The notes under the pieces were generated by a model that ran no database searches, was not told the origin of the DNA, and was given only the letters and a program-made list of their open reading frames with translations. Shown piece after piece: positions 44,772-53,304 of a stretch of DNA of 64,000 bases. Within the stretch, counting starts at the first letter, position 1. Every line of letters begins with the position of its first letter. The position numbers were made by a program, and so were the translations under genes. This DNA is from Salinisphaera sp002433465 (lineage in GTDB: Bacteria > Pseudomonadota > Gammaproteobacteria > Nevskiales > Salinisphaeraceae), in contig NZ_APNL01000003.1 in NCBI RefSeq assembly GCF_040361435.1, forward strand, positions 62,001 to 126,000, in the 5' to 3' direction.

Positions 44772-45572
44772 TCAGGCCGCCGCCCGGCGTGCATCGAAAC
44801 GCAGCCGCACATAGGGCGCCGTCCAGCGCCCCTGCGCATCCCTTAGGGTATCGATCAGACGGTCCCGCACCGCGGCGACGTAGTCGTCCCGGGCCGCGCC
44901 GGGCGCGAAGGCGCCGACAAACGGCCCGGCGAGGGTGGTCACCCATCGGCCTATATCGCTTGGCAGCACCGTCGGTCGCTCGAAACTGAACAATGCCTCG
45001 ACGACGAACCCGGCCTGTTCGAGGCGCTCGCGGTATTGCGCCTCGGTCGGGAAGTACCATGGATCGATCGTATCCGCATCCAGACCCCGCGCCTGCGCTT
45101 CCCGTCGAAGCGCATCGTGAATCGGTGCGACATTGCCCGCCGCGCCGAACTCGCCGACGAAACGGCCACCCGGCAACAGCCGCTGGTAGACGGCGTCGAC
45201 CACCGCCTGCGGATCCCGCTTCATCCAGTGCAGCGCCGCGTTCGAGAACACCGCATCGAAGCGGCCACGAATTTGCGAACTGTCCGCCAGTTCATGACCG
45301 TCGAGCACGATCGTCTCGATGCCCCGCGCTCGCGCTGCGGCGGCCAGTTCGGCACTGGCGTCGACGCCGAGTACATCTGCACCCCGTGCTGCGATGGCCT
45401 GGCTCAATACACCGTCGCCACAGCCCAGGTCCAGAATCCGCTCGCCGGGGCGTGCATCGAGCAGCTCGACCACCGGCATGGCCAGCTCGGCGACGAAGCG
45501 CGCATCGCGCGCATAGGCGTGCGCGTTCCAGCCATCGCCGGCTTCGCCCCGTCGACTCGCGGCGCTGCTCAC
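44772..45572 (-). CDS. class I SAM-dependent methyltransferase within the leu operon
   Basis: The start is a GTG at 45572 overlapping the leuC stop (GTGA), giving 266 residues. The SAM-binding glycine motif is LDLGCGDGVLSQAI, with an acidic end of strand two in LGVDASAEL, and FSNAALHWM resembles the trans-aconitate/malonyl-ACP methyltransferase group (Tam, BioC). A Pseudomonas methyltransferase lies in the same operon but after leuD. The substrate is unknown; its position suggests a tricarboxylate-like by-product of leucine synthesis such as an aconitate-like acid, but this is a guess. Confidence 0.85.
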   Translation of the reverse strand: MSSAASRRGEAGDGWNAHAYARDARFVAELAMPVVELLDARPGERILDLGCGDGVLSQAIAARGADVLGVDASAELAAAARARGIETIVLDGHELADSSQIRGRFDAVFSNAALHWMKRDPQAVVDAVYQRLLPGGRFVGEFGAAGNVAPIHDALRREAQARGLDADTIDPWYFPTEAQYRERLEQAGFVVEALFSFERPTVLPSDIGRWVTTLAGPFVGAFAPGAARDDYVAAVRDRLIDTLRDAQGRWTAPYVRLRFDARRAAA

Positions 45573-46978
45573 TGCGCGACGCCCAGCTCGCGGATATCGA
45601 CGAAATGCCCGTACACCGCAGCGGCCGCGGCCATCGCCGGGCTTACCAGATGAGTGCGCCCACCCTTGCCCTGGCGGCCTTCGAAGTTGCGGTTGGAGGT
45701 GGACGCACAGCGTTCGCCGGGCAGCAGGTTGTCGTCGTTCATGCCCAGACACATCGAGCAGCCGGCATCGCGCCATTCGAACCCGGCCGATTTGAAGATC
45801 ACGTCCAGACCTTCCTTCTCGGCCTGCTGTTTGACCAGCCCGGAACCCGGCACCACCATCGCCAGCTCGATATTCGGGGCGATCGTGCGGCCCTTGAGAT
45901 ATTCGGCGGCCACGCGCAGGTCTTCGATACGCGCGTTCGTGCAGGAACCCAGAAATATCTTGTCGACCATGATCTCGGTGATCGGCACACCGGGGGTGAG
46001 ATCCATGTACTGCAACGCCGCCCGCCAGCTCTCGGCCTGGGTTTCGTTGGCGGCATTATCGGGCGACGGCACTCGATCGGTGACCGGGCCCACCATTTCC
46101 GGGGATGTACCCCAGGTGACCTGCGGTGCGATATCGGCGGCGTCCAGCACCACGACCTGGTCGTATTCGGCGCCTTCATCGGATACCAGCGTGCGCCAGT
46201 ATTGCTCGGCCTGTTCCCACTCTTCTTCTTTGGGCGCGTAGGTACGGCCGCGCATGTACTCGATGGTGGTGTCGTCCACCGCCACCATGCCGGCACGTGC
46301 ACCGGCTTCGATGGACATGTTGCAGATGGTCATACGACCTTCCATCGACAGCGCACGCACCGCCTCGCCGCCGTATTCGATCACGTAGCCGGTGCCGCCG
46401 GCCGTGCCGATCTTGCCGATGATCGCGAGCATGATGTCCTTGGCGGAAATACCGGGCGCAACCTGACCATCCACGCGAACCAGCATGGTTTTCGAGCGCG
46501 CCTGGGGCAGCGTCTGGGTGGCCAGCACATGCTCCACCTCCGAAGTACCAATACCGAAGGCCAACGCGCCGAATGCGCCGTGGGTGGCGGTATGCGAATC
46601 GCCGCAGACGATGGTCATGCCCGGCTGCGTCGCGCCCTGCTCGGGGCCGATGATATGCACGATGCCCTGGCGCGGATCGCCCAGCCCGAACAGACGAATG
46701 CCGTGCTCGTTGCAGTTCTTGAGCAGTGCATCTACCTGGGCACGGGAAATGGTATCCGCGATGCCGCCGTCGCGATTGACGGTCGGCACGTTGTGATCGG
46801 GCACGGCGAGGTTGGCATTCACGCGCCACACCGGCCGATCGGCCAGCGCCAGCCCCTCGAACGCCTGGGGCGACGTGACTTCGTGCACCATGTGACGATC
46901 GATATACAGCAAGCCGTTGCCGTCTTCTTCGCGAACGAGATGTTCGTTGAACAGTTTTTCGTAAAGCGTCTGTGCCAT
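45569..46978 (-). CDS. leuC: 3-isopropylmalate dehydratase large subunit
   Basis: The 469-residue aconitase-type protein has the iron-sulfur Cys ligands in FLGSCTNARIEDL and CSMCLGMNDD, plus CGDSHTATHGAFGALAFGIGTSEVEH. It leads the leu operon, with the LysR gene divergent at 107 bases. Leucine operon control by that LysR protein is plausible. Confidence 0.97.
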   Translation of the reverse strand: MAQTLYEKLFNEHLVREEDGNGLLYIDRHMVHEVTSPQAFEGLALADRPVWRVNANLAVPDHNVPTVNRDGGIADTISRAQVDALLKNCNEHGIRLFGLGDPRQGIVHIIGPEQGATQPGMTIVCGDSHTATHGAFGALAFGIGTSEVEHVLATQTLPQARSKTMLVRVDGQVAPGISAKDIMLAIIGKIGTAGGTGYVIEYGGEAVRALSMEGRMTICNMSIEAGARAGMVAVDDTTIEYMRGRTYAPKEEEWEQAEQYWRTLVSDEGAEYDQVVVLDAADIAPQVTWGTSPEMVGPVTDRVPSPDNAANETQAESWRAALQYMDLTPGVPITEIMVDKIFLGSCTNARIEDLRVAAEYLKGRTIAPNIELAMVVPGSGLVKQQAEKEGLDVIFKSAGFEWRDAGCSMCLGMNDDNLLPGERCASTSNRNFEGRQGKGGRTHLVSPAMAAAAAVYGHFVDIRELGVAQ

Positions 46979-47050
46979 GACTCGCTCCGTATCGGTGGAT
47001 GGCGCACAGCGTAAGCGCCGCCGATAAATTACTCAAATGAATCTTTTGGA

Positions 47051-47056
47051 TATAAT
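47051..47056 (+). promoter_or_regulatory. likely -10 box of the LysR gene
   Basis: A consensus TATAAT lies 29 bases before the LysR ATG in the leuC-lysR gap. A weak TTACTC-like -35 is placed about 17 bases upstream. The AT-rich surrounding sequence (ATAATCGATTA) could also bind the regulator. Confidence 0.5.
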
Positions 47057-47084
47057 CGATTACCTTTAGGCAGGTCTGATTCTC

Positions 47085-47972
47085 ATGCAAACCGAAGCGA
47101 TCCGTGCGTTTGTCACGGTCTGTGATCAGGGTTCGTTCCAGGCTGCGGCCGACACGCTTCATCTGAGCCAACCCACCATCAGCAAACGTCTGGCGTCGCT
47201 GGAATCACGGCTGGGCCACGAACTGTTCGACCGCGTGGGCCGCGGCGTCGCATTGACCGAGGCCGGCCGGGCCTATCTTCCGCACGCCCGCGAACTGCTT
47301 GCGGTCGTGCAGGACGGACGCCGCGCGCTCGACAACCTGCACGCGGAAACGGCGGGCCCCCTGCGCCTGGCCCTGTCACACCATGTTGGGCTGCATCGCA
47401 TGCCGGAGGTGCTGCGCGCCTATGTCGCCCACCATCCGAACGTGACCCCGGAAATCGTTTTCCAGGACTCCGAAGCCGCCTGTCGCAGCGTGGTCAAGGG
47501 CGACTGCGAGCTGGCCGTGATCACCCTGCCCACCCCGTCCCACCCGGGGCTGGTGGAGGACTGCATATGGGATGATCCCATGAGCGTATTCGTCGGCCAC
47601 GACCATGCCCTGGCCAACGCCAGGCAGGTCGAGATCGCAGACCTGGCGGCCTATCCTGCCGTGTTGCCACCGGTAGACAGTTATACGTACGCCATCATCG
47701 TCGCCGCTTTCGGCCCATACGGCCTCACGCTGGCGCCGCGCATGACCAGTCATTATCTGGAAACGCTGCGCATGCTCGCGGGTGTGGGCATCGGCTGGAC
47801 CGTGTTGCCCACATCGATGCAGCATCCGGAACTGACCCGGCTCGAACTGCCGGGCCTGAATATGGAGCGCCGACTGGGGGCCATTCGCCACCCCCGCCGG
47901 AGCCTGTCCAACGCCGCGCGCGCCCTGCTGGCGATGCTCGACGCGCAGCGCGAAGCGGGCGTGAACGTCTAG
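47085..47972 (+). CDS. LysR-family transcriptional regulator
   Basis: The 295-residue protein has the LysR helix-turn-helix at residues about 17-36 (SFQAAADTLHLSQPTISKRL) and an effector-binding domain (AETAGPLRLALSHHVGLHRM...). It is divergent from leuC, so it probably regulates the leu operon in response to a pathway intermediate; LeuO-like or isopropylmalate-responsive function is inferred from position. Its TAG stop is also the left end of a repeat element. Confidence 0.9.
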   Translation: MQTEAIRAFVTVCDQGSFQAAADTLHLSQPTISKRLASLESRLGHELFDRVGRGVALTEAGRAYLPHARELLAVVQDGRRALDNLHAETAGPLRLALSHHVGLHRMPEVLRAYVAHHPNVTPEIVFQDSEAACRSVVKGDCELAVITLPTPSHPGLVEDCIWDDPMSVFVGHDHALANARQVEIADLAAYPAVLPPVDSYTYAIIVAAFGPYGLTLAPRMTSHYLETLRMLAGVGIGWTVLPTSMQHPELTRLELPGLNMERRLGAIRHPRRSLSNAARALLAMLDAQREAGVNV

Positions 47973-48264
47973 GGCCTGTCAACACGCATGCCAACCGCCG
48001 CGTTGCGGCGCAAAATCGTGCCGGACGACGCGCGTGGCGCTGGCCTGGCTATTCCAGGGCCAAGCAGCGCAACGCCGTAGGCAGGATCCTGGGCGCAATC
48101 CCAGCGACGCGCCGGCCGCTCGGCGGTTCGGCCTCACACACGCTGCGCCCGCGTTACCAAGCTTGACCTGCCGATAAGGCAGGCGCGCTGCGCTTGGACG
48201 CCTTGCCGCCCCGTCTCTAAAGACTCGAACGCGAACGGCGAGAGGTCGTGCCGAGCGTCCCTAG
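47969..48264. repeat. hybrid MITE-like element between lysR and the TPR gene
   Basis: About 296 bp bounded by CTAGGG on each side. The left half (CTAGGGCCTGTCAACACGCA and on) resembles the phoB-phoR element read from its phoB end (CTAGAGCCTGTTAACCCTCA). The right half (GGTTCGGCCTCACA, CTTGACCTGCC, AAGGCAGGCGC) matches the right half of the element near parE. Both neighbouring convergent genes use a TAG inside its ends as stop codon (47970-47972 and 48261-48263). Confidence 0.75.
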
Positions 48265-49727
48265 CTTTCGCGCACGATTCGCCAGCCGCCGTCCTCGCGT
48301 ACCAGGGTCACGCGCTTGCGTTCGCGGTCTTCGTAGCTGTTGGACTTGTAGTGCTGGTTGAAGCTGGCCTGGGCCCGGTCGTCGCCGAGCAGGCTGACCT
48401 GGATGTCGCTGATATCGACCCGAATCCAGGCCGGTCCCTTGACCGCCTGATCGCGCGATTTCGCCCAGGCGGTCAGGCTCGTGCCGTTCTTGGGCTGATA
48501 GTTGTCGCTATATGCATTCAGATAGCGGCGCACATCCTGGGCCGCCCAGGCATCCGCCCAGTCCTTGAGCGCTTGTTCGACGGCCTGGCGTGCCTGGGCC
48601 TGGCTTTCGGCCTGCATCTGGGCCGGCGCCGAGGCAGGCTCGGCGTTGGCGTTCTGGCCGGCCGTATTCGATGAGGGCTCCGGGCTCGAATCGTCGGCGG
48701 ACGGCGCCCCGTCAACCGGCGGTGCTTCGCTCACACGCTGGCTGTCGACGCTTTCCGATTGGGGCGCATCGGCAGAGACCGTGTAGTCGATCGCGTCGGG
48801 GTCGCCTTCGCGCAGAATCTGCCAGCCGTCGGCGGTTTCCTGCATCAGCAGCGCCTTGCGCTCGCTGTCCTGATAGGTATCCGACTTGTAGCGCTGATTA
48901 AACTTGACCAGCGCCTGCTCGCCGCGCCGATCGATCTGGGTATTGCTCAGGGTCACGTCGATACGCGCCGGCGAGCTCACCCGATCGCGCCGCTGCGCGG
49001 CCCAGGCCGAGCGGCTCATGCCGTCGGCGGGGACAAAGTCGGGGCTGTACATCGAAAGATAGCCGTCGACATCCTGGGCCGACCAGACGGCGGCCCAGCT
49101 TTGCAGCGTGGACTGCGGCGAGCTGGTATCGATATCGACCGGGGCATCGCGCCGTGCGGTGACGTTGGGTACGGCCGGCGGCGTCGGTTTCGAGGCCGAG
49201 GCCGAGCCCGCGCTCATGCCACCGCCAATGAATTCGGCCAGCTGCTGGCTCTTGGCACGCGCGATGGCGTTGTCGCTTTCCAACTCGCCCGCACGCGCAT
49301 AGGCGCCCTGGGCCATGGCGACATAGATATCGCCCAGGTTCTCCTGTGCCGGCCCGTGCTGCGGATTGATTTCAACCGCCTTTTCCAGCGCTGTCTGAGC
49401 GCCTTCGAGGTCGTTGTTGCGCGCGCGCAGCACGCCCAGGTTGTTCCAGGCCTCGGCCATTTCCGGGTTGTCGGCCACCAACGCATTGAAAGTATCCAGA
49501 GCAGCGGCCGTATCGCCGCTGCGGGCCAACGCCAGGCCCTTCAGAAACCTTGCTTCGGCATTGTTTGGCGACTTCGCCAGTACCGCGTTCAACTGCTCTA
49601 CCGCGCTCGCATAGTCGTTGCGAGACAAGGCATCGCGTGCGGCGTCCATGTCCGCATGGGCCACCCCGCCCGACAGCGCGGCAACGATAAGGGCCGTGGC
49701 GGCCGAGGTCTTGAATCTGATGGTCAT
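48261..49727 (-). CDS. exported TPR protein with two NTF2-like (Cds6-type) domains
   Basis: The 488-residue protein from ATG 49727 has a signal peptide (MTIRFKTSAATALIVAALSGGVAHA). TPR units follow (SRNDYASAVEQLNAVLAKSP, MAEAWNNLGVLRARNNDLEGAQTALEKAVEINPQHGPAQENLGDIY). Two similar modules then come after a linker: WAAVWSAQDVDGYLSMYSPDF...FNQRYKSDTYQDSERKALLM and WADAWAAQDVRRYLNAYSDNY...FNQHYKSNSYEDRERKRVTLV. They share the layout of NTF2-like domains found at the C-terminus of L,D-transpeptidase-linked Cds6 proteins. A periplasmic envelope role is inferred. An Ala/Gln-rich linker separates the modules. Confidence 0.8.
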   Translation of the reverse strand: MTIRFKTSAATALIVAALSGGVAHADMDAARDALSRNDYASAVEQLNAVLAKSPNNAEARFLKGLALARSGDTAAALDTFNALVADNPEMAEAWNNLGVLRARNNDLEGAQTALEKAVEINPQHGPAQENLGDIYVAMAQGAYARAGELESDNAIARAKSQQLAEFIGGGMSAGSASASKPTPPAVPNVTARRDAPVDIDTSSPQSTLQSWAAVWSAQDVDGYLSMYSPDFVPADGMSRSAWAAQRRDRVSSPARIDVTLSNTQIDRRGEQALVKFNQRYKSDTYQDSERKALLMQETADGWQILREGDPDAIDYTVSADAPQSESVDSQRVSEAPPVDGAPSADDSSPEPSSNTAGQNANAEPASAPAQMQAESQAQARQAVEQALKDWADAWAAQDVRRYLNAYSDNYQPKNGTSLTAWAKSRDQAVKGPAWIRVDISDIQVSLLGDDRAQASFNQHYKSNSYEDRERKRVTLVREDGGWRIVRES

Positions 49728-49807
49728 GGAAACGAAATCCCCCAAGCGAGTTCTACTGCGTTCGTATTATGCCGTTTAGTGATCGCGTTGCCAGACCAAC
49801 GCATCAA

Positions 49808-50908
49808 TCAAGCGCGCTCCGAGGCAATGGGCGCCAGACCACTGGCGACATCGGCGTTCTGGGCGCGATGGCGCAGAGCGTGGTCGAGCAGCACCAGCGC
49901 CAGCATGGCCTCGGCGATCGGGGTCGCCCGCAGGCCCACGCAGGGGTCGTGGCGACCGGTGGTACGCATCTGCGTGGCCTGGCCCTGCGTGTCGATGGTA
50001 TCGCCCGGAATGATGATGCTCGAGGTCGGCTTGAGCGCCATGCTCGCGCGGATGGTCTGGCCGCTTGAAATACCGCCCTGAATGCCGCCGGAATGATTGC
50101 TGGCAAAGCCCTCGGGCGACATTTCGTCGCGGTGCTGCGAGCCGCGCTGATTGACCACGGCAAACCCGTCGCCGATCTCTACGCCCTTGACCGCGTTGAT
50201 GCTCATCAGCGCCTTGGCGATCTCGGCATCCAGGCGGTCGAACACCGGCTCGCCCCAGCCCGGCGGCACGCCGGTGGCCACCACATTGATGCGGGCGCCG
50301 ATGGAGTCGCCGTCCTTGCGCAGCGCATTGATATAGTTTTCCAGTTCTTCGAGGCGCGCCGGTTCGGCACAGAAAAACGGATTGTGGTTGGCGGCGTCGA
50401 GATCGTTGCAGGCCAGCTCCAACGGTCCCATTGCAGCCAGATAACCCTGGATACGCACCCCGAAGCGCTCGGCGAGCACCTTGCGGGCGATGGCGCCGGC
50501 GGCCACGCGGGTCGCGGTTTCGCGCGCCGACGAGCGGCCACCACCGCGATAGTCGCGGATGCCGTATTTCTGCAGGTAGGCATAGTCGGCGTGATTGGGC
50601 CTGAATACGTCCTTGATCTTGGAATAGTCGCGCGATCGCTGGTCGGTGTTCTCGATGATCAGCCCGATCGGCGTGCCGGTGGTCTTGCCTTCGAACACGC
50701 CCGACACGATACGGGCGCGATCATCCTCGCGACGCTGGGTCACATAGCGCGACGTGCCCGGCTTGCGCCGGTCCAGATCAGCCTGTAACGCCTCTTCGCT
50801 GATTTCGATGCCCGGCGGGCAGCCGTCGACGATGCAGCCGATCGCGGGCCCGTGGCTCTCGCCAAAGGTCGTCACCGTGAATCGTTCGCCCCAGGTATTG
50901 CCTGCCAT
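49808..50908 (-). CDS. aroC: chorismate synthase
   Basis: The 366-residue protein has GNTWGERFTVTTFGESHGPAIG at the N-terminus, the FMN-site motifs RGGGRSSARETATRVAAGAIA and the C-terminal ATPIAEAMLALVLLDHALR. It makes chorismate from EPSP with reduced FMN. It lies 21 bases after prmB, the common gammaproteobacterial order. Confidence 0.97.
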   Translation of the reverse strand: MAGNTWGERFTVTTFGESHGPAIGCIVDGCPPGIEISEEALQADLDRRKPGTSRYVTQRREDDRARIVSGVFEGKTTGTPIGLIIENTDQRSRDYSKIKDVFRPNHADYAYLQKYGIRDYRGGGRSSARETATRVAAGAIARKVLAERFGVRIQGYLAAMGPLELACNDLDAANHNPFFCAEPARLEELENYINALRKDGDSIGARINVVATGVPPGWGEPVFDRLDAEIAKALMSINAVKGVEIGDGFAVVNQRGSQHRDEMSPEGFASNHSGGIQGGISSGQTIRASMALKPTSSIIIPGDTIDTQGQATQMRTTGRHDPCVGLRATPIAEAMLALVLLDHALRHRAQNADVASGLAPIASERA

Positions 50909-50929
50909 ATATCTCTAGCCCGTCGAAAA

Positions 50930-51865
50930 CTATTGTGCGATCTCGCGCTGGGCATCCACCCAGGCATCCAGATCCTGTGCTTCCAGCACGCCGACGCCCA
51001 ACCCGCCGCGCTCGAGCTCTATCCACGTTATCGGCAGGTCCGGGTAAGTCTGTTCCAGCGCAAAGGCGCTATAGCCCACTTCCAGCACCAGCAGCCCATC
51101 TTCGCTGAGATAGTCGCGTGCGTCGAATAAAAGCCGGCTGACCAGCAGCAGATCGTCGCTGTCGCCGTGAAAGGCGAAGCCGGGCTCGTGCCGGTATTCC
51201 GGTGCCAGACCGGACCATTCGTCGCGGCTGACGTAGGGCGGGTTGGTTACGATCAGGTCAAAACGCTGCTCGGGCAGGCCGTCGAACAGGTCAGCCTTCA
51301 CGTATTCCACCTGCGGCCCGATATCGTGCTTGTCGCTATTGATACGTGCGACGGCCAGCGCATCCTCGCTGGCATCGGTGGCCACGACACGGGCCTCGGG
51401 AAAGGCCAGCGCACAGGCAATGGCAATAGCGCCGCTGCCGGTACACAAGTCGAGAACGGACAGCGGCTCGCGATGGCCCAGCCAGGGCTGGAACTCCGTT
51501 TCGATGAGTTCGGCGATCGGCGAGCGCGGCACGATCACCCGTTCGTCGACATAAAACTCGAGGCCCGCGAACCAGGCCTTATGTGTGATATAGGCTGCGG
51601 GCTGGCGGCTGGCGATACGGCGCTCGATAATCTCGATGACCGCATCGCGCTCGGCATGGGTCAGCGTGCTGTCGAGATAGACATCCGGCAGCGATGCATC
51701 CAGGCCCAGGGTATCCAGCACCAGATGGGCGGCCTCGTCGACCGCATTGTCGCTGCCGTGACCGAACGCCAGCTCTGCCGCAGCAAAGCGGGATGCGCCC
51801 CAGCGAATATAATCCAGCACGCGCGTGAGCGTTGCGGCGATATCGGTGTTGTCGTGATCCGTCAT
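50930..51865 (-). CDS. prmB: ribosomal protein uL3 N5-glutamine methyltransferase
   Basis: The 311-residue protein from ATG 51865 has the HemK-family catalytic motif TNPPYVSRDE, SAM motif LDLCTGSGAIAIACAL and a helical N-terminal domain. It methylates a glutamine of ribosomal protein L3. Being next to aroC fits PrmB rather than PrmC. Confidence 0.94.
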   Translation of the reverse strand: MTDHDNTDIAATLTRVLDYIRWGASRFAAAELAFGHGSDNAVDEAAHLVLDTLGLDASLPDVYLDSTLTHAERDAVIEIIERRIASRQPAAYITHKAWFAGLEFYVDERVIVPRSPIAELIETEFQPWLGHREPLSVLDLCTGSGAIAIACALAFPEARVVATDASEDALAVARINSDKHDIGPQVEYVKADLFDGLPEQRFDLIVTNPPYVSRDEWSGLAPEYRHEPGFAFHGDSDDLLLVSRLLFDARDYLSEDGLLVLEVGYSAFALEQTYPDLPITWIELERGGLGVGVLEAQDLDAWVDAQREIAQ

Positions 51866-52245
51866 ACCGTCTCGTGTGTAGCCTCGGAACATCCCTTACC
51901 CGGGCCAACCGGGCAACGGGCAGGTACGCAATCATAGCGGCGCGAAGCGCCGGCCCGCGCAAGGATAAACCACATCCGCCCTTTGCGCGGCGCAGCAGGC
52001 CCTGCATAATTCGTCGCGATCGCCCGCCACAGGCCGGCGCTCACGCGCCGGGTCGCGGTTGCGGCTGCAGGCATGGCCCGACGGGCGAAACACCGGCCGC
52101 TGCGCCGTGCCTGCGTTGCCTGTGCGATCACCACGCCGCCTGCAGCACTGGTCACACGGCATCTTCGAAGGCGAGCGCCATGCAAGTAGGCACAGCTCGC
52201 CTGGAACGCTACGCTGCGCGCATTCACCGATTCACGGTATCTCGA
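51866..52245. other. 380-base gap between divergent prmB and psd
   Basis: The stretch is GC-rich with several short palindromic words (for example GGCCGGCGC and GCGCCGG near 52040) but no open frame with family features, no recognisable RNA gene and no inverted-end repeat of the type seen elsewhere. It presumably contains the divergent promoters. Confidence 0.5.
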
Positions 52246-53142
52246 ATGGCTTCATCGAACCCGGCAAGCAGCGGTGACCGGCTCTTTGCCGCCCTGCTCT
52301 GGCTATTGCCGACCCGCGCGATATCGCGCGCCGCCCATGCCCTGGCGCGGGCACGCCTGCCCTGGCTCAAACAGGCGCTGATCAACGCGTTCATGCGCCT
52401 GTATCCCGACATCGACATGCAGGAAGCGGCCCAGCCCGACCCCACGGCCTATTCCAGCTTCAACGCTTTCTTCACGCGCGCGCTGGCCCCCGATGCCCGG
52501 CCCATGCCCGACGATCGCGAACGCATCGTATCGCCGGTGGACGGAACGCTCGGCGCCTTCGGCGAGGCCCGCACAGGCATGATCTGCCAGACCAAGGGCA
52601 TGGCTTACGACCTGCGCACGCTCGTTGGTGGCAGCGAGGCCTGGTCGGCGGCGTTTCTGGGGGGCCACTATGCGACCTTCTATCTCGCCCCTTCGAACTA
52701 TCATCGCGTGCATATGCCGCTGGACGGCTGCGTACGCGAAATGCGCTACGTGCCGGGCCGGCTGTTCGGGGTCAACCCGCGCTGCGTGCGCGCCATCCCG
52801 CGGCTGTTCGCGCGCAACGAACGGCTGGTGACGCTCTACGACACCGCGGTGGGGCCGATGGCGCTGGTGATGGTCGGCGCTTTCATCGTGGGCGGTATTC
52901 ATACCCGCTGGGCCGGTCAGGTATGCCCGCCGCACCGGCGCACCCCGCGCAACGAAAGCTTTATCGATGCCACCCTGGAAAACGCCTACTACGCCCGTGG
53001 CGAGGAAATGGGCCGCTTCTCGATCGGTTCCAGCGTGATCCTGCTGTTCGGGCCCGGCGCACTGGCCTGGGATAGCGCGCTCTCGAACGGCCAGCCGGTC
53101 AAGCTCGGCGACTCCATCGCGCGCCTGGGTAACGGCGCCTGA
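52246..53142 (+). CDS. psd: phosphatidylserine decarboxylase proenzyme
   Basis: The 298-residue protein from ATG 52246 carries DPTAYSSFNAFFTRALAP, RIVSPVDGTLGAFG, YLAPSNYHRVHMPLDG and the self-cleavage site as RFSIGSSVILLF. The usual LGST is IGSS here, with the Gly-Ser cleavage point that forms the pyruvoyl group intact. It makes phosphatidylethanolamine at the inner membrane. Reading frames extend further upstream without conserved sequence. A terminator follows. Confidence 0.95.
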   Translation: MASSNPASSGDRLFAALLWLLPTRAISRAAHALARARLPWLKQALINAFMRLYPDIDMQEAAQPDPTAYSSFNAFFTRALAPDARPMPDDRERIVSPVDGTLGAFGEARTGMICQTKGMAYDLRTLVGGSEAWSAAFLGGHYATFYLAPSNYHRVHMPLDGCVREMRYVPGRLFGVNPRCVRAIPRLFARNERLVTLYDTAVGPMALVMVGAFIVGGIHTRWAGQVCPPHRRTPRNESFIDATLENAYYARGEEMGRFSIGSSVILLFGPGALAWDSALSNGQPVKLGDSIARLGNGA

Positions 53143-53215
53143 AACATACGCTCTAAAAGTCGATGGTTTTTCGGCTGAACAACGCACGTATGCGAACAGG
53201 CCCGCGCCCCTGTTG

Positions 53216-53246
53216 AACGCCGCACAGCAGTCGGCGTTTGTTTTCT
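53216..53246 (+). terminator. rho-independent terminator after psd
   Basis: AACGCCG and CGGCGTT form a perfect 7-bp stem with a nine-base loop, followed by TGTTTTCT. It lies 74 bases after the psd stop. Confidence 0.75.
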
Positions 53247-53304
53247 CCGATGGCGCTACAAGCAGCTGACCGGGTCAGCGATCCGGGGGCGGATCATGCC
53301 GGCG

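Noticed and set aside
52246..53142. Inactive psd because LGST is IGSS
   Set aside because: The Gly-Ser cleavage point is intact and Thr to Ser is a mild change; other motifs are complete.
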